The translations under genes and the position numbers were made by a program. Shown one piece after another: positions 1-7,210 of a stretch of 38,962 nucleotides of DNA; the stretch's first letter is position 1, and each line of letters opens with the position of its first letter. Source of the DNA: Pseudomonadota bacterium (GTDB lineage: Bacteria; Pseudomonadota; Gammaproteobacteria; Xanthomonadales; Rhodanobacteraceae); assembly GCA_021792975.1 (NCBI GenBank), contig JAJYTR010000018.1, positions 1-38,962 of the forward strand, given 5' to 3'. Under the pieces are notes generated by a model. That model was not told the origin of the DNA and did not search any database. It saw only the letters and a list, made by a program, of their open reading frames with translations.

Positions 1-184
1 TTCCAAAAATCGGAATGAGCAGGGACAAGTTAGCAGTGCTCCACATGGCGCTTCTCCAGAGACGGGCACAGCTTAGATGCAGCCCGCAGCGTTTTGGATG
101 CAAACGCCACTTTGGCGCCACGGTGCCGGGTCAGTCCCGGCCAGGACTGTGGTGAATCGCCCCGGTTTTCGTGGAGCCTGCACA
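1..184. other. Non-coding left edge, possible mobile-element debris
   Basis: No convincing gene is visible. The stretch is less GC-rich than the rest of the window. The segment beginning TGAATCGCCCCGG at 153 resembles the terminal sequences of some IS3-type elements, and the first 20 bases contain a TCGGAAT-type motif of the kind seen near IS21-type ends. Both resemblances are from memory, with no alignment. The stretch abuts a broken gene, which fits a decayed insertion site. Confidence 0.25.
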
Positions 185-457
185 TTACCCTTTCCTATCG
201 GCGCCATGATGCACGGCTGCAGGCCTGCCGGCGGCCGAGTGCCGTACGCTCAGCAGCCAGGTGTTTGCTTGCTTGACCCAGACATCGACGATGCACCGGT
301 CGCTCGCAGTGTGGGCGGCGCCGGAGACTTCCCGCTAGTGAAAGCTGACGATGGCGATGTTGCCGTAGTCATGCACCGCCATGCCGTCGATCGCATAGGC
401 GATGGGGTTCTGCTGCAACGTCCATCCCATCCACTTTGCGCGCGGAATCGGCTTGCC
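185..457 (-). pseudogene. Broken DUF4440/SnoaL-like (NTF2-fold) protein remnant
   Basis: Reading the minus strand downward from about 457 gives a plausible protein tail: KPIPRAKWMGWTLQQNPI, then DGMAVHDYGNIAIVSFH, then a TAG stop at 337-335. The same frame continues as REVSGAAHTASD, then CIVDVWVKQANTWLLSVRHS, ending at TAA (187-185). The DxxVxxYGxxAIV stretch followed by VDVWVKxxxxWLLxxRHS is typical of the last two strands of DUF4440/SnoaL-like proteins. The in-frame TAG stands where an aromatic residue is expected. The first half of the domain (about 60 residues) and a start codon are missing. The frame is the same as that of putA upstream, so the remnant directly follows the putA stop and its hairpin. 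The family assignment rests on motif resemblance only. Confidence 0.6.
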
Positions 458-487
458 AGGAGCGACCGCGGGGCATGGTCGCCCTGG
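456..487 (-). terminator. Hairpin after putA, possible terminator
   Basis: CCAGG-A-GCGACC (456-467) pairs with GGTCGC-CCTGG (477-487), giving an 11-bp stem with one bulged A and a 9-nt loop. It starts about 20 nt past the putA stop on the minus strand. No T tract follows, so it could act as a Rho-assisted terminator or an RNA 3' stabiliser rather than a classical intrinsic terminator. Confidence 0.4.
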
Positions 488-508
488 CGCGACGCAGCCG
501 ACCCGGCG

Positions 509-3500
509 CTACTCGCCCAGCGTCAGCAGCGAGGCGTTGCCGCCGGCGGCGGTGGTGTTGACGCTGATGACGCGCTCGGTCATGAAACGCAGCAGGTAGT
601 GCGGCCCGCCGGCCTTGGGTCCGGTGCCCGACAGTCCTTCGCCGCCGAACGGCTGCACGCCCACCACCGCGCCGATCTGGTTGCGGTTGACGTAGCAGTT
701 GCCCGCGCGCACGCCGCGGCTGATGCGCTCGACAGTAGCGTCGATGCGGCTGTGGATGCCCAGCGTCAGGCCGTAGCCGGTGGCGTTGACGGACTCGATC
801 ACGCGGTCGAGCTGGTCGGCGCGCCAGCGCACCACGTGCAGGATCGGGCCGAACACCTCGCGCTGCAGCACGTCGATGCCGGCGATCTCGTAGGCGCGCG
901 GGGCGAAGAAAGTGCCGTGCGCGCAATCCGCCGGCAGCGGCGCTTCGGCGATCTTGCGCGCTTCGCGGTCCATGCGCGCGGCGTGCGCGGCGAGTACGTC
1001 CAGCGCGTCCTGGTCGATCACCGGGCCGACGTCGGTGGAGAGCAGTCCGGGGTCGCCCACCTTCAGCTCGGCCATGGCGCCGGTCAGCATGGTCAGCACC
1101 CTGTCGGCGATGTCCTCCTGCACGAACAGCACGCGCGCCGCGGAGCAGCGCTGGCCGGCGGAGTCGAAGGCGGAGGCGAGAGTGTCCTTGACCAACTGCT
1201 CGGGCAGCGCCGAGGAATCGGCGATCAGCGCGTTCTGGCCGCCGGTCTCGGCGATCAGCGCGGCGATGGGCGCCTTGCGCGCGGCCAGGGCACGGTGGAT
1301 CGCCCAGGCGGTCTCGGTGCCGCCGGTGAACGCCACGCCGGCCACGCGTGCATCGGCGGTGAGCGCGGCGCCCACCGTACCGCCGTCGCCGGGAATGAAC
1401 TGCAGCACCTGCGTCGGAATGCCGGCCTCGTACAGCAGCAGGATCATGGCGTGGCCGGTCAGCGTGGCCTGCTCGGCGGGCTTGGCGATCACGCTGTTGC
1501 CGGCAGCCAGCGCCGCGGCGATCTGGCCGGTGAAGATGGCCAGCGGGAAGTTCCAGGGACTGATGCACACGAACACGCCGCGGCCGTGCAGCGTCATGCG
1601 GTTGCGCTCGCCGGTGGGGCCGGGCAGGGTGATGGGCTCGCCGCACAGGCGGCGCGCCTCGTGCGCGTAGTAGCGCAGGAAGTCGGCAGCCTCGCGCACT
1701 TCGGCCACGCTGGCCGGGAGCGTCTTGCCGGCCTCGCGCACACAGCGGGCGATGAAGGCGCCGCGCCGCTGCTCCAGCAGATCGGCGGCGCGCTCGAGGA
1801 TCTGCGCGCGCTGCGCGGCCGGCACGGCGTCCCAGCGCGGCTGCGCCGCCACGGCGTTGGCCAGCGCGCGTTCGACGGTGTCGGCGTCGGCGGGTTGCCA
1901 CCGTCCCACGGTGCGGCGGCGATCGGCCGGGTCGCGCACCTCGCGCGCCGGCGCGGTGCCGGGTGCCGCGTCCGGCACCAGTGGGCCGGCCTGCCAGGGG
2001 CCGGGATCGGCGTTGATCTGCGCGGCCAGCGCGCGCAGTTCGGGATCGTTGGCGAAGTTGACGCCCATGGCGTTTTTCCGGATCGGCAGGTAGATGTCGG
2101 CGGGCAGCGGAATGCGCGGATGCTGCGCCGGTGCGTTGCGCGCGGCGGCGGCGCAGGGGTCGGCCACCAGCGCGGACGGGGCCAGCGCGGCGTCGGCGAT
2201 GCGGTTGACGAAGCTGGTGTTGGCACCGTTCTCCAGCAGCCGCCGCACCAGGTAGGGCAGCAGATCCTCGTGGCTTCCCACCGGTGCGTACACGCGGCAG
2301 GGCGCGCTCCAGCGGTCCTTGCCCGCCACTTCGGCGTACAGGTCGGCGCCCATGCCGTGCAGGCGCTGGAACTCGAAGGGCCGCCCCGCGGCGAGGTGAT
2401 GGACGGCCGCCACGGTGTGCGCGTTGTGGGTGGCGAAGGCCGGATAGATATGCCGGTCGCCGGCGTCGAACATACGTCGCGCGCAGGCGAGATACGACAC
2501 GTCGGTGTTGACCTTCCGGGTGTACACCGGATAGCCGCGGTGGCCCAGCTCCTGCGCGCGCTTGATCTCGGCGTCCCAGTAGGCGCCCTTGACCAGCCGC
2601 ACGCACCAGCGCCGGCCCACCGCGCGGCTGCGCTGTACCAGCCAGTCGATCACCTGCGGCGCACGTTTCTGGTAGGCCTGCACCGCCAGGCCGTAGCCAT
2701 CCCAGCCCGCCAGCGAGGGGTCGGCGAACACCGCGCCGATCACCTCCAGCGACAGCTCCAGACGGTCGGCCTCCTCGGCGTCCACCGTCATGCCGATGCC
2801 TTGCGCCTTGGCCAGTTGCGCCAGTTCGAGCAGGCGCGGCGCCAGCTCGGCGCGCGCGCGCTGGGCGAACTCGTAGCGCGGGTGCAGCGCCGAGAGCTTG
2901 ATCGAGATGGATGGCGCCTCCAGCACGTCCGCGTAGGGCCCGTTCCGGCCCAGCGCCAGGATGGCCTGGCGATAGGCCTCGAGATAGCGCGCGGCGTCGG
3001 CCGCGGTGAGCGCGGCTTCGCCCAGCATGTCGTAGGAGTAGCGGTACGCGCGATTGTCCTTCTCGGCCGCGCGCGACTGCGCCTCAGCGATGCTGCGCCC
3101 CATCACGAACTGGTGGCCCATGATGCGCATGGCCTGGCGCACCGCCAGCCGCACCACCGGCTCGCCGCTGCGCCCGGCCAGGCGTTTCAGCGCGCCGCGC
3201 CAGTCGCGCTCGGTCGTGGCCGAGAGGCGAACCAGGCGGCCGGTCAGCAGCAGGCCCCAGGTGGAGGCGTTGACGAACAGCGAGTCGCTCTTGCCGAGGT
3301 GCTTCTCCCAGTCGGCGTCGCCCAGCTTGTCCTGGATCAGGCGGTCGGCGGTGGCGGCATCGGGGATGCGCAGCAGCGCCTCGGCCACGCACATCAGCAG
3401 CACGCCCTCTTCACTGGAGAGGTCGTACTGGCGCATGAAGGACTCCACCGCGCCCTGGCGGTCCGCCTGCGCGCGCACGCGCTCGACCAGCGCGGCGGCC

Positions 3501-3646
3501 CGCCGTGCAATGGCCGCGGCGGCCTCCGGCGTCGTCGCGGCTTCGGCCAGGCGCGCCGCCAGGGCGTCCTGCTCGGGCTGGCTCCAGGCTGCGTCCAGCG
3601 CGGCAAACAGCGGCTGCGGGGGCAGTTCGGGCGAGAGGATATCCAT
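509..3646 (-). CDS. putA: Bifunctional proline dehydrogenase / L-glutamate-gamma-semialdehyde dehydrogenase PutA
   Basis: PutA oxidises proline to glutamate in two coupled steps, the first FAD-dependent and passing electrons to quinone, the second NAD-dependent. The 1045-residue protein begins directly with the proline dehydrogenase half and lacks the N-terminal ribbon-helix-helix DNA-binding domain of autoregulatory PutA proteins such as E. coli's. The proline dehydrogenase barrel spans roughly residues 150-460 (IMGHQFVMGRSIAEA, RLVKGAYWD, FATHNAHT). The aldehyde dehydrogenase half spans roughly 560-1030, with the SPWNFPLAIFTGQ segment, general-base Glu800 (AETGGQNA) and catalytic Cys834 (GQRCSA), 34 residues apart as in the family. 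The length fits the short type A PutA class. The start ATG lies about 20 nt after a candidate promoter with a 14-bp palindrome. The gene is divergent from the cox locus, with 193 bp between them. Confidence 0.97.
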   Translation of the reverse strand: MDILSPELPPQPLFAALDAAWSQPEQDALAARLAEAATTPEAAAAIARRAAALVERVRAQADRQGAVESFMRQYDLSSEEGVLLMCVAEALLRIPDAATADRLIQDKLGDADWEKHLGKSDSLFVNASTWGLLLTGRLVRLSATTERDWRGALKRLAGRSGEPVVRLAVRQAMRIMGHQFVMGRSIAEAQSRAAEKDNRAYRYSYDMLGEAALTAADAARYLEAYRQAILALGRNGPYADVLEAPSISIKLSALHPRYEFAQRARAELAPRLLELAQLAKAQGIGMTVDAEEADRLELSLEVIGAVFADPSLAGWDGYGLAVQAYQKRAPQVIDWLVQRSRAVGRRWCVRLVKGAYWDAEIKRAQELGHRGYPVYTRKVNTDVSYLACARRMFDAGDRHIYPAFATHNAHTVAAVHHLAAGRPFEFQRLHGMGADLYAEVAGKDRWSAPCRVYAPVGSHEDLLPYLVRRLLENGANTSFVNRIADAALAPSALVADPCAAAARNAPAQHPRIPLPADIYLPIRKNAMGVNFANDPELRALAAQINADPGPWQAGPLVPDAAPGTAPAREVRDPADRRRTVGRWQPADADTVERALANAVAAQPRWDAVPAAQRAQILERAADLLEQRRGAFIARCVREAGKTLPASVAEVREAADFLRYYAHEARRLCGEPITLPGPTGERNRMTLHGRGVFVCISPWNFPLAIFTGQIAAALAAGNSVIAKPAEQATLTGHAMILLLYEAGIPTQVLQFIPGDGGTVGAALTADARVAGVAFTGGTETAWAIHRALAARKAPIAALIAETGGQNALIADSSALPEQLVKDTLASAFDSAGQRCSAARVLFVQEDIADRVLTMLTGAMAELKVGDPGLLSTDVGPVIDQDALDVLAAHAARMDREARKIAEAPLPADCAHGTFFAPRAYEIAGIDVLQREVFGPILHVVRWRADQLDRVIESVNATGYGLTLGIHSRIDATVERISRGVRAGNCYVNRNQIGAVVGVQPFGGEGLSGTGPKAGGPHYLLRFMTERVISVNTTAAGGNASLLTLGE

Positions 3647-3673
3647 GACGGAATCAGCGATGGCGGGCCGGCG

Positions 3674-3693
3674 ATTCTAGCCGTCGCGACGGC
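3674..3693 (-). promoter_or_regulatory. Candidate putA promoter with palindromic operator
   Basis: On the minus strand a -10-like TAGAAT (3679-3674) lies 28 nt from the putA start. Immediately upstream sits the perfect 14-bp palindrome GCCGTCGCGACGGC (3680-3693), in the -35/-10 spacer. No good -35 is visible. A palindrome in the spacer suits a regulator site. Because this PutA lacks its own DNA-binding domain, a separate regulator would be needed. The role is inferred. Confidence 0.4.
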
Positions 3694-3736
3694 ACCGCCG
3701 CGTGCACGGCGGTGCCCTGCGGTGCGTCGCCGCAGG
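3691..3736. other. Two adjacent perfect inverted repeats in the putA/cox divergent region
   Basis: GGCACCGCC (3691-3699) pairs with GGCGGTGCC (3708-3716) around an 8-nt loop. CCTGCGG (3716-3722) then pairs with CCGCAGG (3730-3736) around a 7-nt loop. The first overlaps the end of the putA palindrome. They could be bidirectional hairpins or regulator sites; no function can be assigned. Confidence 0.5.
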
Positions 3737-3784
3737 AGGCTCCGGGACGATCCGGATCGGCGCGCCGCGTCACCCTGCGGCAGC

Positions 3785-3814
3785 TTGCCGCCCGCTCCGA
3801 GCGGGCGCTATTCT
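3785..3814 (+). promoter_or_regulatory. Candidate cox operon promoter with operator palindrome
   Basis: TTGCCG (3785-3790) and TATTCT (3809-3814), 18 bp apart, resemble a sigma-70 promoter about 25 nt before the first gene. The spacer contains the inverted repeat CCCGCTC-C-GAGCGGG (3791-3805), placed where a repressor would block polymerase. Confidence 0.45.
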
Positions 3815-3839
3815 CAGCCTGAAGATATCCCAAACGACG

Positions 3840-4349
3840 ATGGTTTCGATCACCGCCTCCTCCGGCGCCGATGCGCGCGAAGCCCAAGTGTTCTGGCTGC
3901 GGCCCAACCGCGCGCTGAGTCTGCGCGGGGTGCGTCGCGTCGCCGCGGCGCTGGTCGCCTATGTCATGCTGGTGGCGCTGGCCAGTTCGCTGGCGGGCAA
4001 CGCGTATGCGCCGTTGTTCGCACTGTTCGTGGCGGCGGCAGTGGCGGTGGCGTTCACGCTGGTCTGGCGCCGCGGCCAGCGCGGCGAGCGCATCACACTG
4101 TCGGACCAGGCGCTGGAAATCGCGCGTTTCCCGGCGGCTGGCCCCAGCCTGCGCCTGCAGCCGTACTGGGTGCGCGTGCGCCTGCAGCCGGGCCACCACG
4201 GCCCGCGCCTGACGCTGGTCTCGCACGGACGGACGGTGGAGATCGGCGCCTTCCTCGGGGAGGAAGAACGCGAAACCGTGCGCTGCCAGCTGCAGGACCG
4301 GCTGACACGCCTGCGCCAGCCGCCGCATCTCCGACCTCCAGCCGAGTAG
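3840..4349 (+). CDS. DUF2244 family membrane protein
   Basis: The protein has 169 residues. Two adjacent hydrophobic segments (about residues 36-56 and 58-76) are followed by a soluble C-terminal part with the WVRVRLQPG and EIGAFLGEEERE stretches seen in DUF2244 proteins. These are commonly found directly upstream of coxB in proteobacteria and their molecular role is not established. The ATG at 3840 lies downstream of the candidate promoter, and the gene ends 5 bp before coxB, so it is probably the first gene of the operon. In-frame codons further upstream would run through the promoter and hairpins, so they were not used as start. Confidence 0.8.
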   Translation: MVSITASSGADAREAQVFWLRPNRALSLRGVRRVAAALVAYVMLVALASSLAGNAYAPLFALFVAAAVAVAFTLVWRRGQRGERITLSDQALEIARFPAAGPSLRLQPYWVRVRLQPGHHGPRLTLVSHGRTVEIGAFLGEEERETVRCQLQDRLTRLRQPPHLRPPAE

Positions 4350-4354
4350 CCACG

Positions 4355-5275
4355 ATGCCCAGACCCCGAACCACCCGAATCCTGCGTGCGCTCGCGCTGC
4401 TGGCCGCCGCGCTGATCAGCCTGCCGGCATGGGCCAACCCGGAGCATCCGGTACCCTGGCAGCTCAATCTCACCCGCGGCGCCAGCGGCCTCTCGCACGA
4501 CGTCTGGGACCTGCACATGGCGGTGTTCTGGGTATGCGTGGGCATCGGCGTGGTGGTCTACGGTGCGCTGGTCTTCGCCCTGTTCAAGTTCCGCAAGTCC
4601 AAGGGTGCACAGCCGGATACCCGGCTCACCCACCACACCGTGCTGGAGGTGGTGTGGACCACCATCCCCGTGCTGATCCTGATCGGCCTGGCCTACCCGG
4701 CCTCGCGGCTGCTGGTCTACGAGAACGACACCAACGGCTCGCAGCTCACCGTCAAGGTCACCGGCATCCAGTGGATGTGGCGCTACGACTACATCAGCTA
4801 TCTGGGCCGCCCGGTGGACAAGGTGGGCTTCGTCTCCAAGCTGGCCGAGGACAGCAACGTGGCGCGCCAGGAGGACGGCGGGGTCAGCCCCTGGAGCGTG
4901 GTCTCCAAGCACGGCGTGCACGACTACCTGCTGGACGTCACGCATCCGCTGGTGGTGCCCACGCACACCAAGATCCAGTTCCTGATCACCGCGGCCGACG
5001 TCATCCACGGCTTCTGGGTGCCGGCGCTGGGCTGGCAGGCCGACGCCATCCCCGGCCAGATCCATGACGCCTGGGGAAAATTCGACAAGCCCGGCACCTA
5101 CCGCGGACAGTGCGCGCAACTGTGTGGGCAGGATCACGCGTACATGCCGATCGTGATCAAGGCCGTGCCGCGCGCCGAGTTCCAGCAGTGGCTGGCCGAC
5201 CAGCAGAGCAGGACACGCATCGACCGCATCGCCCGCACCGCCCAGGTGGGCGCCGCCGCCGTGCCGCAAGGCTGA
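4355..5275 (+). CDS. coxB: Cytochrome c oxidase subunit II (CoxB)
   Basis: Subunit II accepts electrons from cytochrome c at its binuclear CuA site on the periplasmic face. The 306-residue protein has a signal peptide ending near LPAWA (residue 27), two membrane helices (about 48-70 and 93-112) and a cupredoxin domain. CuA ligands are visible as His218 (DVIHGFW), Cys253, Cys257, His261 and Met264 in CAQLCGQDHAYM. Position 255 is Gln where most aa3 oxidases have Glu (CSELCG). That residue binds copper through its backbone carbonyl and reaches toward the Mg site through its side chain, so function may be kept. The C-terminus has no cytochrome c domain. The ATG at 4355 begins a normal signal peptide; the open frame extends far upstream but is antisense to putA and not coding. 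Confidence 0.96.
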   Translation: MPRPRTTRILRALALLAAALISLPAWANPEHPVPWQLNLTRGASGLSHDVWDLHMAVFWVCVGIGVVVYGALVFALFKFRKSKGAQPDTRLTHHTVLEVVWTTIPVLILIGLAYPASRLLVYENDTNGSQLTVKVTGIQWMWRYDYISYLGRPVDKVGFVSKLAEDSNVARQEDGGVSPWSVVSKHGVHDYLLDVTHPLVVPTHTKIQFLITAADVIHGFWVPALGWQADAIPGQIHDAWGKFDKPGTYRGQCAQLCGQDHAYMPIVIKAVPRAEFQQWLADQQSRTRIDRIARTAQVGAAAVPQG

Positions 5276-5306
5276 GTCCGACGAATCCTAGAGAGGCAGC
5301 AGACCG

Positions 5307-6923
5307 ATGAGCACCCACGCCGCCACGCACGACGACGCGCACCACGACGATGCGCCCAAGGGCTTTGTCCACCGCTGGCTGTTCGCCACCAACCACAAGG
5401 ACATCGGCACGATGTACCTGGTGTTCGCGCTGGTGATGTTTTTCGTCGGCGGCAGCATGGCCATGGTGATCCGCGCCGAGCTGTTTGAGCCCGGCCTGCA
5501 ACTGGTGCAGCCCTATTTCTTCAACGAGCTGACCACGCTGCACGGCCTGGTGATGATCTTCGGCGCGATCATGCCGGCACTGGTGGGACTGGCCAACTGG
5601 CAGATTCCGCTGATGATCGGCGCGCCGGACATGGCGCTGCCGCGCATGAACAATCTGTCGTTCTGGCTGCTGCCCTTCGCCTTCCTGCTGATGCTCTCCA
5701 CGCTGTTCCTGCCCGGCGGCGCGGTGGCGGGCGGCTGGGTGATGTACCCGCCGCTGGTGCTGCAGAGCGGCGAATCGCTGGCGTTCACCATCTTCGCCAT
5801 CCATCTGATGGGCATCAGCTCGATCATGGGCTCGATCAACATCATCGCCACCATCCTCAACCTGCGTGCGCCGGGGGTGGACCTGCTGAAGATGCCGCTG
5901 TTCGTGTGGAGCTGGCTGATCACCGCGTTCCTGCTGATCGCGATCATGCCGGTACTGGCCGGCGCGGTGACCATGCTGCTGACCGACAAGTACTTCGGCA
6001 CCAACTTCTTCAATGCTGCCGGCGGCGGCGACGTGCTGCTGTACGAGCACATCTTCTGGTTCTTCGGGCACCCGGAGGTGTACGTGATGATCCTGCCGGC
6101 CTTCGGCGTGATCTCCGAGGTGATCCCCACCTTCGCGCGCAAACCGCTGTTCGGCTACAAGCCGATGGTGTACGCCATCGCCTCGATCGCGTTCCTCTCC
6201 TTCATCGTGTGGGCGCACCACATGTTCACCGTGGGCCTGCCGGTGGGGGCGCAGCTGTTCTTCATGTACGCCACCATGCTGATCGCGGTGCCCACCGGCG
6301 TGAAGGTGTTCAACTGGGTGGCCACGATGTGGAAGGGCTCGATAACCTTCGAGACACCGATGCTGTTCGCCGTGTCCTTCGTGATCCTGTTCACCATCGG
6401 CGGCTTCTCGGGCCTGATGCTGGGGCTGGTGCCGGCCGACTACCAGTACCACAACAGCTATTTCGTGGTGGCGCATTTCCACTATGTGCTGGTCACCGGC
6501 GCCGCGTTCGGCATCATGACCGGTGTGTACTACTGGCTGCCCAAGTGGACCGGGCATATGTACAGCGAGAAGCTGGGCAAGTGGCATTTCTGGCTCAGCG
6601 TCATTTCGGTGAACGTGCTGTTCTTCCCGCAGCACTTCCTGGGCCTAGCCGGCATGCCGCGCCGCATCCCCGACTACAACGTCGCTTTTGCCGACTGGAA
6701 CATGGTCAGCTCCATTGGCGGCTTCGTGTTCGGCGCCACCCAGCTGCTGTTCGTGGCCAACATCATCTACACCGTGTATTTCGCCAAGGCCAGGGCGCCG
6801 GCGCGGGTCTGGGAGGGCGCGCGCGGGCTGGAGTGGGAATTGCCCTCGCCGCCACCGCATCACTCTTATTCGACACCGCCGGAGATCCGGCCCGGCATGC
6901 TGGCCCACGAGGACGCACACTGA
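5307..6923 (+). CDS. coxA: Cytochrome c oxidase subunit I (CoxA/CtaD)
   Basis: This is the catalytic subunit holding heme a and the heme a3-CuB centre that reduces oxygen and pumps protons. It has 538 residues and about 12 membrane helices. His79 (TLHGLVMIFG) is a heme a ligand. His255 and Tyr259 in GHPEVY form the CuB ligand and cross-linked tyrosine pair. His304-His305 (WAHHMFTVG) complete CuB. His390 and His392 (HFHYVLVTG) bind heme a3 and heme a. GHPEVY with the cross-linked Tyr marks an A-type oxidase. A purine-rich GAGAGG lies about 10 nt before ATG. The His/Asp-rich N-terminus (HDDAHHDDAPKG) is common in this family. Confidence 0.98.
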   Translation: MSTHAATHDDAHHDDAPKGFVHRWLFATNHKDIGTMYLVFALVMFFVGGSMAMVIRAELFEPGLQLVQPYFFNELTTLHGLVMIFGAIMPALVGLANWQIPLMIGAPDMALPRMNNLSFWLLPFAFLLMLSTLFLPGGAVAGGWVMYPPLVLQSGESLAFTIFAIHLMGISSIMGSINIIATILNLRAPGVDLLKMPLFVWSWLITAFLLIAIMPVLAGAVTMLLTDKYFGTNFFNAAGGGDVLLYEHIFWFFGHPEVYVMILPAFGVISEVIPTFARKPLFGYKPMVYAIASIAFLSFIVWAHHMFTVGLPVGAQLFFMYATMLIAVPTGVKVFNWVATMWKGSITFETPMLFAVSFVILFTIGGFSGLMLGLVPADYQYHNSYFVVAHFHYVLVTGAAFGIMTGVYYWLPKWTGHMYSEKLGKWHFWLSVISVNVLFFPQHFLGLAGMPRRIPDYNVAFADWNMVSSIGGFVFGATQLLFVANIIYTVYFAKARAPARVWEGARGLEWELPSPPPHHSYSTPPEIRPGMLAHEDAH

Positions 6924-6965
6924 TGGCGCGCCGGCCCGGTGCCCGCTGCACGGCTGCGTGCGCGC

Positions 6966-7091
6966 ATGGCCGGTGACGGACCCGGGTGGGAGCCGCAGCG
7001 CAAGGCCGCGCGGCGCACGGTGCTGGTGCTGGCGCTGGTCTCGCTGGGCTTCTACGTCGTGTTCTTCCTGGAACATTACTTCTTCCATTGA
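6966..7091 (+). CDS. Small single-helix cox operon protein (possible small assembly protein)
   Basis: This 41-codon ORF sits between coxA and coxC, in the place where ctaG (COX11) is usually found. The product has a charged N-terminus (QRKAARR), one membrane helix (VLVLALVSLGFYVVFFL) and the tail EHYFFH. The architecture resembles the short cytochrome oxidase small assembly proteins annotated in some betaproteobacterial cox operons; this is pattern resemblance, not alignment. A GTG at 6939 in the same frame would give 50 residues. Neither start has a clear ribosome binding site. It is far too short to be COX11, which has about 180 residues and a periplasmic copper-binding domain. It could also be a stray remnant, but the hydrophobic helix suggests a real gene. 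Confidence 0.6.
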   Translation: MAGDGPGWEPQRKAARRTVLVLALVSLGFYVVFFLEHYFFH

Positions 7092-7092
7092 G

Positions 7093-7120
7093 AGCATCCC
7101 GCGGCCCGGGGCGGGATGCT
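7093..7120 (+). other. Intercistronic hairpin before coxC
   Basis: AGCATCCCGC (7093-7102) and GCGGGATGCT (7111-7120) form a perfect 10-bp stem with loop GGCCCGGG, starting 2 nt after the small ORF. No U tract follows. It may tune coxC relative to coxB/coxA by partial termination or mRNA processing. Confidence 0.55.
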
Positions 7121-7210
7121 GCAGACAAGGCAGTCCGGGCGGACCCGCTTCAACGCGGCGGCGCCACCCGGCCGCCGTCACCGTCGCAACCTTCCAATCG
7201 GATGCCCGCC

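Noticed and set aside
1-184. Intact insertion sequence at the left edge
   Set aside because: No transposase frame and no inverted repeat pair visible; only a vague resemblance to IS termini.
369-2606. Long minus-strand frame overlapping putA
   Set aside because: Arginine-rich shadow of putA in another frame, common in high-GC DNA.
77-4354. Very long plus-strand open frame running into coxB
   Set aside because: It is antisense to putA; its translation is low-complexity and His/Gln/Arg-rich. CoxB starts at 4355 with a proper signal peptide.
6923-6976. 17-codon frame starting at ATG overlapping the coxA stop
   Set aside because: No helix, no ribosome binding site, and overlapped by the better 41-codon ORF in another frame.
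6966-7091. 41-codon ORF as a truncated ctaG
   Set aside because: The N-terminal helix pattern is loosely similar, but the ORF ends cleanly and no COX11 copper-binding segment is found in any frame up to coxC.
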